A stretch of 64,000 nt of DNA from Stenotrophomonas maltophilia (lineage in GTDB: Bacteria; Pseudomonadota; Gammaproteobacteria; Xanthomonadales; Xanthomonadaceae). Positions 33,081 through 41,025 of the stretch are shown here, one piece after another. The position numbers were made by a program, and so were the translations under genes. The notes under the pieces were generated by a model. It was not told the origin of the DNA and ran no database searches. It saw nothing but the letters and a program-made list of their open reading frames with translations. Positions within the stretch are counted from its first letter, which is position 1, and every line of letters starts with the position of its first letter. The stretch is taken from the NCBI GenBank assembly GCA_002363385.1, contig DEVL01000006.1, positions 62,001 through 126,000 on the forward strand, written 5' to 3'.

Positions 33081-35087
33081 ATGTCCTATCTCGTCCTTGC
33101 CCGCAAGTGGCGTCCGAAGCGTTTTGCCGAGCTGGTGGGCCAGGAACACGTGGTCCGTGCGCTCAGCAATGCGCTGGACAGCGGCCGGGTGCACCATGCG
33201 TTCCTGTTTACCGGCACCCGCGGGGTCGGCAAGACCACCATTGCCCGGATTTTCGCCAAGTCGCTGAACTGCGAGCAGGGCACCAGTGCCGATCCATGCG
33301 GCCAGTGCCCGGCCTGTCTGGATATCGACTCCGGTCGCTACATCGATCTGCTCGAGATCGATGCCGCGTCCAATACCGGTGTGGATGATGTCCGCGAGGT
33401 GATCGAGAACGCCCAGTACATGCCCTCCCGGGGCAAGTACAAGGTCTATCTGATCGACGAAGTGCACATGCTGTCCAAGGCGGCGTTCAATGCGCTGCTC
33501 AAGACGCTGGAAGAGCCGCCGGAGCACGTGAAATTCCTGCTGGCCACCACCGATCCGCAGAAGCTGCCGGTGACGGTGCTCTCGCGCTGCCTGCAGTTCA
33601 ACCTGAAGCGGTTGGACGAGGACCAGATCCAGGGCCAGATGACCAAGATCCTGGCGGCCGAGGAGATCGAGTCCGACCCCACCGCGATCGTGCAGTTGGC
33701 CAAGGCCGCCGATGGCAGCCTGCGTGACGGCCTGTCGCTGCTGGATCAGGCGATCGCCTATGCCGGCGGCGCGCTGCGCGAGGATGTGGTGCGCGCGATG
33801 CTGGGCACGGTCGACCGCACCCAGGTCGCGGCGATGCTGGATGCGCTGGCCGATGGCGATGGCCCGCGCCTGCTGCAGACCGTGGCGCTGCTGGCCGAGT
33901 TCTCGCCGGACTGGAGCGGGGTGCTCGATGCCCTGGCCGAAGCCCTGCACCGGATCCAGGTGCAGCAGCTGGTGCCGGGCGCTGCAACGGCGGGCGAGGG
34001 CATCGATGCCGAGGCCTTCGCCCAGCGCCTGCGCCCGGAAGTGGTCCAGCTCTGGTATCAGATGGCCCTGGGGGGGCGCCGTGACCTGCACCTGGCCCCG
34101 AGCCCGCGCGCCGGGTTCGAGATGGCCGTGCTGCGCATGCTGGCGTTCCGTCCCGCCGCCGCGGTACCGCCCGTGCCCCGCGATCCGGGCACCGGGACCG
34201 ACGTGAACAGGGGGGGGCAAGCCAGCGGCCAAGGCACCGGCATGGCCGCTGCGGCAGTGACCGCGGCTGCTGTTTCGGCCGTGACGCCAGCCAAGGCGAG
34301 CGCTCCCGTCGCTCAGCCGGCCCCGGTGGCACCCGTGGTTGCTCCGGTCTTCGCGGCGCCTGAGCCCGCACCGCCAGCACCGGAACAACCTGCGCCGGCC
34401 CCGACAGCCGCCGAGCCGGTCAAGCCGTCCAAGCCCACCGTCGCAGCGCCCGCTGCCGACGACGATCTGCCGCCGTGGCACCGTGAAAGCGATGCCGCCG
34501 ATCGCGACGAAGCGCTGGCGGCCGAAATGGCCACACCGGATGCGGCCATGGTCGCCCCATGGGAAGCGCCGCCCGAGCGCGCCGTGGCACCGGCTGCTCC
34601 GGCACCAGTCCCGCAAGCGCCCGCCCCGGTGGCCCGTCCGCAGGGCATCGCCATCGCCCCCTCGGCGCCGGAGACCGCGCCCTCGGAGGCACAGGGCGAC
34701 CTGACCGCCGATGCGTGGCTGGAACTGGTGGCCGGCAGCCAGCTCAATGGCCCGTCCAAGCAGCTGGCCGCGCACTCAGCGTTCATCAGCTACCAGCACG
34801 GCGTCTTGAAACTGGCGATTTCGCCCGGATTTGAGTATCTGAGTTCGGACCGCTCGCAGGCGGCGCTGATCGCGGCGTTGACCGGCCCCTTGGGGCGGGC
34901 CCCGCGGCTGGTGATCGATACCGGTGCAGCCGGTGCCGAGACCCTGCATCAGCGCGCTGACCGTCAGCGTGGCGAACGCCAAACGGCGGCGGAAGCCGCT
35001 TTCATGGCCGATCCCTCGGTGCAGTTGCTGGTCCAGCAACACGGTGCCCGGGTCGTCGCCGATTCCATTCGTCCTTTTGAAGAGTAA
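33081..35087 (+). CDS. dnaX: DNA polymerase III subunits tau and (by frameshift) gamma
   Basis: Clamp-loader ATPase, 668 aa as tau. Walker A is GTRGVGKTTIAR, zinc ligands are in DPCGQCPACLDI, Walker B is VYLIDEVHML and the SRC motif is VLSRCLQF. Domains I-III end near residue 375. A long Ala/Pro-rich linker follows, then the C-terminal tau domain (LTADAWLELVAGSQLNGPSK). At codons 377-379 lies a G7 heptamer with a stem-loop 5 nt downstream. A -1 shift would end at the TGA at 34361-34363 and yield about 427 aa, close to E. coli gamma (431 aa). The ATG at 33081 begins the conserved MSYLVLARKWRP. Confidence 0.96.
   Translation: MSYLVLARKWRPKRFAELVGQEHVVRALSNALDSGRVHHAFLFTGTRGVGKTTIARIFAKSLNCEQGTSADPCGQCPACLDIDSGRYIDLLEIDAASNTGVDDVREVIENAQYMPSRGKYKVYLIDEVHMLSKAAFNALLKTLEEPPEHVKFLLATTDPQKLPVTVLSRCLQFNLKRLDEDQIQGQMTKILAAEEIESDPTAIVQLAKAADGSLRDGLSLLDQAIAYAGGALREDVVRAMLGTVDRTQVAAMLDALADGDGPRLLQTVALLAEFSPDWSGVLDALAEALHRIQVQQLVPGAATAGEGIDAEAFAQRLRPEVVQLWYQMALGGRRDLHLAPSPRAGFEMAVLRMLAFRPAAAVPPVPRDPGTGTDVNRGGQASGQGTGMAAAAVTAAAVSAVTPAKASAPVAQPAPVAPVVAPVFAAPEPAPPAPEQPAPAPTAAEPVKPSKPTVAAPAADDDLPPWHRESDAADRDEALAAEMATPDAAMVAPWEAPPERAVAPAAPAPVPQAPAPVARPQGIAIAPSAPETAPSEAQGDLTADAWLELVAGSQLNGPSKQLAAHSAFISYQHGVLKLAISPGFEYLSSDRSQAALIAALTGPLGRAPRLVIDTGAAGAETLHQRADRQRGERQTAAEAAFMADPSVQLLVQQHGARVVADSIRPFEE
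34211..34251 (+). promoter_or_regulatory. Programmed -1 frameshift signal in dnaX
   Basis: The slippery heptamer G GGG GGG (34211-34217) is in the X XXY YYZ register of the tau frame. A 5-nt spacer follows, then a perfect 8-bp stem (CAGCGGCC 34223-34230 / GGCCGCTG 34244-34251) with a 13-nt loop. The -1 frame stays open to TGA at 34361. Confidence 0.65.
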
Positions 35088-35093
35088 AAACCC

Positions 35094-35414
35094 ATGCGCG
35101 GCAATATCGCCCAACTGATGCAGCAGGCCCAGAAGATGCAGGAAAACCTGCAGAAGGCCCAGGAAGACCTCGCCAAGCTGGAAGTGACCGGCAGCGCCGG
35201 CGGCGGCATGGTCAGCGTGACCCTGACCGGCACCAAGGAATGCCGCAAGGTACGCATCGATCCGTCGGTGCTGTCCGATGCGGAAATGACCGAAGATCTG
35301 GTGGCCGCTGCGTTCAACGACGCCTCCAACAAGATCGACGCCGAGTCGAAGAACCGCATGGGTTCGGCGACCGCCGGCATGCAGCTGCCCCCGGGCATGA
35401 AGCTGCCGTTCTGA
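35094..35414 (+). CDS. ybaB: Nucleoid-associated protein YbaB/EbfC
   Basis: 106-aa DNA-binding dimer. The family signature is clear: IAQLMQQAQKMQENLQKAQE, then VTGSAGGGMVSVTLTG and KIDAESKNRMGSATAGMQLP. It lies 6 bp after dnaX and before recR, the universal dnaX-ybaB-recR order. Confidence 0.95.
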   Translation: MRGNIAQLMQQAQKMQENLQKAQEDLAKLEVTGSAGGGMVSVTLTGTKECRKVRIDPSVLSDAEMTEDLVAAAFNDASNKIDAESKNRMGSATAGMQLPPGMKLPF

Positions 35415-35513
35415 GCCACCGCCTGCGCCGGGTGTCTGCCTGGCGCGACCGTGGTGACCGCGCCGCGAAGCCTCCGGGCTTCGCGCGCTTGTTTCTGAGA
35501 TGAGCGATCCGCC

Positions 35514-36113
35514 ATGAGCCTGCCCCTGCTCGAACAATTGATCGAGGCCTTCCGCGTGTTGCCGGGCGTGGGCCAGAAGACCGCCCAGCGCATGGCGTAC
35601 CACGTGCTCGAGCGCGAGCGCGAGGGCGGCCAGAAGTTGGCCGAGGTGATGGCCAAGGCGATCGAGCGGATCGGGCATTGCGAACAGTGCCGGGATTTCA
35701 GCGAGACCGAGATCTGTGCGGTCTGCGCCAACGGCAGCCGCGAGCGTCAGCAGTTGTGTGCGGTGGAATCACCGGCCGATCGCCTGGCGATCGAGACGGC
35801 CACCAGCTTCCGCGGGGTGTACTTCGTGCTGCAGGGGCGGCTGTCGCCACTGGACGGCATTGGCCCGCGCGAGCTGGGCCTGGATCAGCTGGAGGCGCGG
35901 CTGAAGCAGGGTGAGGTCAACGAGTTGATCATTGCCACCAGTGCCACCGTGGAAGGCGAAGCGACCGCACATTACCTGGCGCAGATGGCGCGCAGCTACA
36001 AGGTGCGGCCCAGCCGCCTCGCGCAGGGTCTGCCGCTGGGTGGCGAACTGGAATACGTGGATCGCGGCACGCTGTCGCACGCCTTCGGCACGCGTACCGA
36101 AGTGCAGGAATGA
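35514..36113 (+). CDS. recR: Recombination protein RecR
   Basis: Acts with RecFO to load RecA at gaps. 199 aa: helix-hairpin-helix start (LIEAFRVLPGVGQKTAQRMA), a C4 zinc finger (HCEQCRDFSETEICAVC), then a Toprim domain (RLAIETATSFRGVYFVLQG ... SATVEGEATAHYLAQM) and the C-terminal GGELEYVDRGTLSHAF. Confidence 0.97.
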   Translation: MSLPLLEQLIEAFRVLPGVGQKTAQRMAYHVLEREREGGQKLAEVMAKAIERIGHCEQCRDFSETEICAVCANGSRERQQLCAVESPADRLAIETATSFRGVYFVLQGRLSPLDGIGPRELGLDQLEARLKQGEVNELIIATSATVEGEATAHYLAQMARSYKVRPSRLAQGLPLGGELEYVDRGTLSHAFGTRTEVQE

Positions 36114-36194
36114 CGCCGCGCACCGCGTGGCGATGATCGAAACCGGGGGCGCATCCGCGCTACTCTCCAAGGCCCTGTTCCACGAGGTGCCCTC

Positions 36195-36554
36195 ATGAGC
36201 CACGACACCCTGTTCGGCAAGATCATCCGCCGCGAAATTCCCGCCACCATCGTCTACGAAGACGAGGAGGTGCTCGGCTTCAAGGACATCGCCCCGCAGG
36301 CGCCGGTGCACGTGCTGTTCATTCCCAAGCACGAAGCGATTCCCACCCTCGATGATGTGCGGCCGGAGCAGGCACACCTGATCGGCAAGCTGGCGATGGC
36401 CGCCGCGGAGTACGCGCGCCGCGAAGGCTTCGCACAGGACGGCTACCGCATCGTCATGAACTGCCGTGAGCATGCCGGGCAGACCGTGTTCCATATCCAC
36501 CTGCATCTGCTGGCCGGTGCGCCGCTGGGCCACTTCGGCACGCCGAACGGCTGA
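36195..36554 (+). CDS. HIT-family purine nucleoside phosphoramidase (HinT-like)
   Basis: 119 aa. The histidine triad is seen as QTVFHIHLHLLAG, and the N-terminal half has TLFGKIIRREIPATIVYEDE and VHVLFIPKHEAIPTL, as in the PKCI/HinT group that hydrolyses AMP-linked phosphoramidates. It lies 81 bp after recR. A shared terminator separates it from the convergent slp gene. Confidence 0.92.
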   Translation: MSHDTLFGKIIRREIPATIVYEDEEVLGFKDIAPQAPVHVLFIPKHEAIPTLDDVRPEQAHLIGKLAMAAAEYARREGFAQDGYRIVMNCREHAGQTVFHIHLHLLAGAPLGHFGTPNG

Positions 36555-36573
36555 GGCGGCCAGGCGCAAACAA

Positions 36574-36597
36574 AAACGCCGCCCGAGGGCGGCGTTT
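36574..36597. terminator. Bidirectional terminator between hinT-like and slp
   Basis: AAACGCCGCC/GGCGGCGTTT core hairpin with A and T flanks, serving two converging genes. Confidence 0.85.
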
Positions 36598-36610
36598 CTG
36601 CGTCAGCGTG

Positions 36611-37135
36611 TTACCACCAGCCCCAGCCGCGGTAGCCCCAACCCGGACCCCAGCCCGGGCCCCACGGGCCATACGGGTAGGCGGGCACCACATCCACCTG
36701 GCGCTGTTCCGGCCACAGGTAGATGACATCGGCGTCCAGCTTCGGCAGGCGGTAGTCGTACTCGCCGATACGGGTGTTTTCGTAGCCACCGATCTTGCCG
36801 ATGAAGGTCACGTCGCGGCCCGGCTCGAACACCGCCGGATCGTAGAAGCCAGCGCGGCAGGCGATGAAGCGGCCGTCACTGGCGTCGGCCGAGGTGGTGC
36901 TCGGGCGGCCACTGCCGTTGAGCGGGCGCGAGATCATCTGGAAGCAGGTCTGGCCCTGGCCCGGATTGGTTTCGATGATGCGACCACCCCAACGCACTGG
37001 CGTGCCCACCTGCTGGGTGGGAACCGCGTCGCGCGGGCTGACCATACTGAACTGCCCCTGCAGCGGCTTGGGCGCGGTGGCGCAGGCAGCCAGTGCCAGA
37101 GAGGCAGCAAGGGGAAGCAGGATTTGAATCTTCAT
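36611..37135 (-). CDS. Slp-family outer-membrane lipoprotein
   Basis: 174 aa. Lipoprotein signal with lipobox LALAAC (Cys18). The Slp domain includes TPVRWGGRIIETNPGQGQTC and GRFIACRAGFYDPAVF. The tail is unusual, rich in Gly, Trp, Tyr and Pro (PYGPWGPGWGPGWGYRGWG). E. coli Slp is a starvation- and acid-induced lipoprotein. The ATG overlaps the tgpA stop by 4 bp, placing it at the end of the moxR-DUF58-tgpA operon. Confidence 0.87.
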   Translation of the reverse strand: MKIQILLPLAASLALAACATAPKPLQGQFSMVSPRDAVPTQQVGTPVRWGGRIIETNPGQGQTCFQMISRPLNGSGRPSTTSADASDGRFIACRAGFYDPAVFEPGRDVTFIGKIGGYENTRIGEYDYRLPKLDADVIYLWPEQRQVDVVPAYPYGPWGPGWGPGWGYRGWGWW

Positions 37136-39081
37136 GGGGATGCTCCGGAGGTCGGGCGATGCCTGCGCAGGTCGCGCAATAATGAAGTGAGGTCGACGTC
37201 AGCGCCAGCGTAGCGCGCCTGGACGAAACGCTCGCTGAGCGACAACAACGCTGGGTCGGGGCGGTGCTGATGTACCCGGCGGGCCCATGCGCTGGCGGGT
37301 TCGGCGCCAGCACGGGACAAGCCATGGCGGGCATACCGGCGTCCGAGCCGGTGCCAGGCCCGCAGCAGTGGGTCGCGCTCGCGTTCGCCCCGGGCCAGCA
37401 GCCATGCCATCCAGCCTAGCGCGGCCAGTGCGAAGACGATGAAAATGCCGACCAGTTGGCTCGGATCCAGTCGCTCGAAACCAAACGGTTTAAGAAGCTG
37501 CTGCTGGCGGTTGGCATCGAAGGACAGGATCAGGTCGTTCCAGCCCCGGCGCAGCCAATCGCCTATCTGCCCGATCTGCAGCCACCGGCTGCCGAAGGTT
37601 GTGTCAGCGCTGGCTGCCAGCCGGTCTTCAAGCGTGTCGTAGATGCGTTCCGGGGCGACGGCGGCGGTCGGGTCGACCCGCACCCAGCCGCGCCCGGGCA
37701 GCCAGACCTCGGCCCAGGCGTGGGCGTCCATCCGGCGCAGCACCCAGTAATCGCCATAGGGGTTGCGGATGCCACCGGCAAAGCCGGTCACGACCCGCGC
37801 CGGAATGCCGGCGTTGCGCATCAGCACCACGAACGAGGAGCTGAAGTGCTGGCAGAAACCGGCCTGCTGATCGAACAGGAATTCGTCCACGCCGTCGCGC
37901 CCGGGCTCGGGCGTGTCCAGGGTGTAGACGAAGCGCGCGCGCACCCAATCGAGCGCGCGCTGCACGATCGCGGCATCGTTGCTGCCGGCGTCCTGTCGCC
38001 ACTGCCGGGCCAGCACGGCGGTTCGCGGATTCAAGCCGTCCGGCAACTGCAGCGCCAGGCGCCGCTCGTAGGGCGTCAATGCCTCGGTGTAGGCCACGGC
38101 GGGTGCGGAGGTCAGCCGCCAGCGGGTGAGTGCGCTCAGGGACGCGTGGCTGCGCAGGCTGTGGTTGGCATCCAGATCGCTGCCGGGCGGTGCCTGCAAG
38201 GGCAGGTCCAGCGCGACCAGCTGGCGGCGGTCCGTGGGTTCGTAGTCGATCTGGTATTCCCACTGCGTGGCGGCATGGGTGACCGCCGCCGGCGCGCGCT
38301 CGATCAGATGCTTGTCCTGCTCCCAGCGCTTGCCGTCGAACAGGTTGAGCACCGGCCCGCGCCAGTAGCGCTGCTGCGGTTCCGGAATCGCGCCGAAGAA
38401 CTGCACGCGCAGCGCGGGGGTGTCATCGGCCATCAGGTCCAGCCATTGGCCGGGTTCCATGGTGTCCGACAGCCCCGGGTTGCCGACCGCGCGGTCGGGG
38501 ATGCCCCACAGCGGTTCGCTCAACCGCGGGAACAGCCAGAAGCCGGCCAAGGCCAGCGGCACTCCGAGCAGCACCAGGCGGCCGATACCGCGCAGGTGGC
38601 GCTTGAGTGGTGCCGGTGGTGCCTGGCCCTCCAGGTGCGCCAGCCGTTGCAGGGCAAGCAGTGCGACCACGCCGGCGAGCACCGCCAGCGCCATCGTCGT
38701 CGGCCCCTGGTCGAGCAGGAAGGCGGCGAACGGGGCGAACAGCGCAAAGCCGACCAGGCTGCGTGCATCGCGCAGGCTGCGCAGCTCGCTGGACTTGAGG
38801 GCGAGCATTGCCGCGAGCAGCGCGCAGCCGGTGTCACGGCCGGGCCGCGGCCCCATCTGCCAATAGATGGCGGCCAACATCGCGAGCACCAGCAGCAGGC
38901 GCAGTACACCGGGCAACAGGCGCTGGCGCGAGGCCAGTGCGGTCAGCACCGCCACGCCGGCGATCACGGCGGCCAGCAGGGTCGGCAGCTGCAGCAGCAA
39001 TGGCAACAGGCACAGCGCGGCGCTGGCCAAGGTCCAGTAGCGGGCACCGGTGCCCAGTGCGGAGGCGGGTTGGTCAGTCAT
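37132..39081 (-). CDS. tgpA: TgpA-like membrane transglutaminase (DUF3488 + transglutaminase core)
   Basis: 649 aa: several N-terminal membrane helices (DUF3488), then a periplasmic transglutaminase-like domain with the catalytic Cys in FDQQAGFCQHFSSSFVVLMR, the His in MDAHAWAEVWLPG and the Asp in GWVRVDPTAAVAPER. One TM helix (LVGIFIVFALAALGWMAWLL) and a C-terminal domain follow. The Pseudomonas homologue is essential. It is cotranscribed after moxR and DUF58, with an 8-bp overlap to DUF58. Confidence 0.92.
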   Translation of the reverse strand: MTDQPASALGTGARYWTLASAALCLLPLLLQLPTLLAAVIAGVAVLTALASRQRLLPGVLRLLLVLAMLAAIYWQMGPRPGRDTGCALLAAMLALKSSELRSLRDARSLVGFALFAPFAAFLLDQGPTTMALAVLAGVVALLALQRLAHLEGQAPPAPLKRHLRGIGRLVLLGVPLALAGFWLFPRLSEPLWGIPDRAVGNPGLSDTMEPGQWLDLMADDTPALRVQFFGAIPEPQQRYWRGPVLNLFDGKRWEQDKHLIERAPAAVTHAATQWEYQIDYEPTDRRQLVALDLPLQAPPGSDLDANHSLRSHASLSALTRWRLTSAPAVAYTEALTPYERRLALQLPDGLNPRTAVLARQWRQDAGSNDAAIVQRALDWVRARFVYTLDTPEPGRDGVDEFLFDQQAGFCQHFSSSFVVLMRNAGIPARVVTGFAGGIRNPYGDYWVLRRMDAHAWAEVWLPGRGWVRVDPTAAVAPERIYDTLEDRLAASADTTFGSRWLQIGQIGDWLRRGWNDLILSFDANRQQQLLKPFGFERLDPSQLVGIFIVFALAALGWMAWLLARGERERDPLLRAWHRLGRRYARHGLSRAGAEPASAWARRVHQHRPDPALLSLSERFVQARYAGADVDLTSLLRDLRRHRPTSGASP

Positions 39082-40030
39082 GCGGCATCAGCGCCAGCGC
39101 GCGTTGGCAGAGATGGTGGTGGGCGCTGCCATTACCGGGGCCGAGCACGGGTTGCCCGGGCAGGGTCAGTGTGTAGCGGCGTCCCTCGCGTTCGGCCAGA
39201 TCCACCCAGTGTGCCAACCGCGCGATGCGGGCTTCGGTCGGCAACGGTGACAGCTGGCGCCAGTCCAGCACGATCTCCACGCCGACCGGTTTCTCATACT
39301 CGCGCACCAGCAGCGTGTCGCGCCGCGCCGAGTGCTTCCACGCGATGCTGCGGGTGGGGTCGCCGGCGCGATACGGGCGCAGCTGATGCAGCTCATCGCC
39401 ACTGGCATGCACGCGGGTATGCAGCGGGTCGCCGCCACTTTCCGGCAGTGCCGGTGCGTGGGGTTCCGGTGCGGAATAGACCAGCAATGGGGTTTCCGGC
39501 CACACCCATGACCAGGCGCGCACCAGCCCGAGTGGTTGCGTGGTGGCGATGCGGATCCGCTCCAGATCGAACCAGCCGCGCTGGTGCGTGGGCAGGTCCA
39601 GATCCACTTCGGTCTGATCGCTGTCCACCAGGTGGCCGAATGCCGCCACGCCACCGTGTTCCACCTGCAGCCCACGACGGGGGCGGGTGTCGTTGCGCGA
39701 AAGGCTGATGCGCAGGCGCAGGGGAGCACCGGCGATCACCGGCTCGGCGGACACCGCGTCCACCTGCAGCGCGGAGAGCTGCAGATGCGCGCTGATCGCA
39801 CTGGCAATGCTCACCGTGGCCAGCAGCAGCGCCAGCAACAGGGCAGGGTTGTTGTTGTAGTTCAGTGCGCCCAGCAGCATGGCCGACAGCAGTACCGCGA
39901 TGAACAAGCCAAAGCGCGTGGGCAGCACATAGATGCGGCGCCGATCGAACCGGCGCGGCAGCTGCTCGGGGTGGCGTGGTCGCGCCAGGTGTTGCAGTTG
40001 CTGCCAGCGGGCTCCCCAGCCGCGGCGCAT
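39074..40030 (-). CDS. DUF58 domain protein
   Basis: 318 aa. Two N-terminal TM helices (GLFIAVLLSAMLLGALNYNN and PALLLALLLATVSIASAI) are followed by a cytoplasmic DUF58 region ending in a von Willebrand-A-like core (YRAGDPTRSIAWKHSARRDTL ... VEIVLDW). Such proteins act with MoxR ATPases. Start ATG 40030, one base after the moxR stop. Confidence 0.9.
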   Translation of the reverse strand: MRRGWGARWQQLQHLARPRHPEQLPRRFDRRRIYVLPTRFGLFIAVLLSAMLLGALNYNNNPALLLALLLATVSIASAISAHLQLSALQVDAVSAEPVIAGAPLRLRISLSRNDTRPRRGLQVEHGGVAAFGHLVDSDQTEVDLDLPTHQRGWFDLERIRIATTQPLGLVRAWSWVWPETPLLVYSAPEPHAPALPESGGDPLHTRVHASGDELHQLRPYRAGDPTRSIAWKHSARRDTLLVREYEKPVGVEIVLDWRQLSPLPTEARIARLAHWVDLAEREGRRYTLTLPGQPVLGPGNGSAHHHLCQRALALMPHD

Positions 40031-40031
40031 C

Positions 40032-40985
40032 TCAGTCGACCTGCACGGTCTGGAGGATGGCGCGCGCCAGCGCCGGGCCGTTGGAGGCTTCGGCCTCCGG
40101 CACCAGGCGATGCCCGGCCACCGCGACGAACAGGGTCTGCACGTCTTCGGGCACCACATGCGCGCGGCCCAGCAGCAGGGCATGCGCCTTCGCCGCGCGC
40201 AGCAGGGCCAGCCCGGCGCGTGGCGAGAGGCCCACGCGCACGCCGGCATGCTGGCGGCTGCGGGCCAGCAGTGCCTGCACGTAGGTGATCAAAGCTTCGC
40301 TGGCATGCACCTGGCCGACGGCCTGGCGCAGCGTGCGTACCTCCACCTCGCTCAATCGCGCGGTGGCCTGTGCGATCAGGTGGCGACGATCGGTGCCGCG
40401 CAACAGCTCGCGTTCCGATTCCGGATTGGGATAGCCCAGCGCCAGCCGCAGCAGGAAGCGGTCCAGCTGCGAGTCCGGCAGCGGGAACGTGCCGGAGAGG
40501 TCCACCGGGTTCTGGGTGGCGATGACGAAGAACGGATCGGGCAGCGGATGGGTCACGCCATCGAGGGTGACCTGCTGTTCGGCCATCGCTTCCAGCAGCG
40601 CGCTCTGGGTGCGCGGCGGCGCGCGGTTGATCTCATCGGCCAGCAGCACGTGGGTGAAGACCGGGCCGGGATGGAACTGGAACTGGCGGCTGCCCGCATC
40701 GTAGACCGAGACGCCGAGCACATCGGCCGGCAGCAGATCGGAGGTGAACTGCACGCGCTGGAAGCCCAGCCCGAGGCTGGAGGCCATGGCGTGGGCGAGG
40801 GTGGTCTTGCCCAGGCCGGGCAGATCTTCGATCAGCAGGTGGCCGCCGGAGAGCAGCGCCACGAAGGCCAGCCGCACCTCCTGTGCCTTGCCCAGCACCA
40901 GCCCGTTGACCTGATCCTGGGCGGCGCGAAGGGACTGTCGCAGTACATCGGTTAGCATGGCTGGCACGGGGGGCGAATGATCCAT
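40032..40985 (-). CDS. MoxR-family AAA+ ATPase
   Basis: 317 aa. Walker A is EDLPGLGKTTLAHA, Walker B is FTHVLLADEINRAPP, sensor 1 is FFVIATQNPVD and the arginine-finger region is LPDSQLDRFLLR. MoxR proteins act as chaperone-like assembly factors with DUF58/VWA partners, and this one heads the four-gene moxR-DUF58-tgpA-slp operon. It is divergent from the glycosyltransferase gene, with 40 bp between starts. Confidence 0.94.
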   Translation of the reverse strand: MDHSPPVPAMLTDVLRQSLRAAQDQVNGLVLGKAQEVRLAFVALLSGGHLLIEDLPGLGKTTLAHAMASSLGLGFQRVQFTSDLLPADVLGVSVYDAGSRQFQFHPGPVFTHVLLADEINRAPPRTQSALLEAMAEQQVTLDGVTHPLPDPFFVIATQNPVDLSGTFPLPDSQLDRFLLRLALGYPNPESERELLRGTDRRHLIAQATARLSEVEVRTLRQAVGQVHASEALITYVQALLARSRQHAGVRVGLSPRAGLALLRAAKAHALLLGRAHVVPEDVQTLFVAVAGHRLVPEAEASNGPALARAILQTVQVD

Positions 40986-41025
40986 GTCCGTCTCGATTCG
41001 ATGATTCCACTGATTCTATAGAGCA

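Noticed and set aside
34209..34217. G8 run in dnaX as a sequencing error
   Set aside because: The tau frame is intact on both sides through the conserved C-terminal domain, and the run is followed by a correctly spaced stem-loop.
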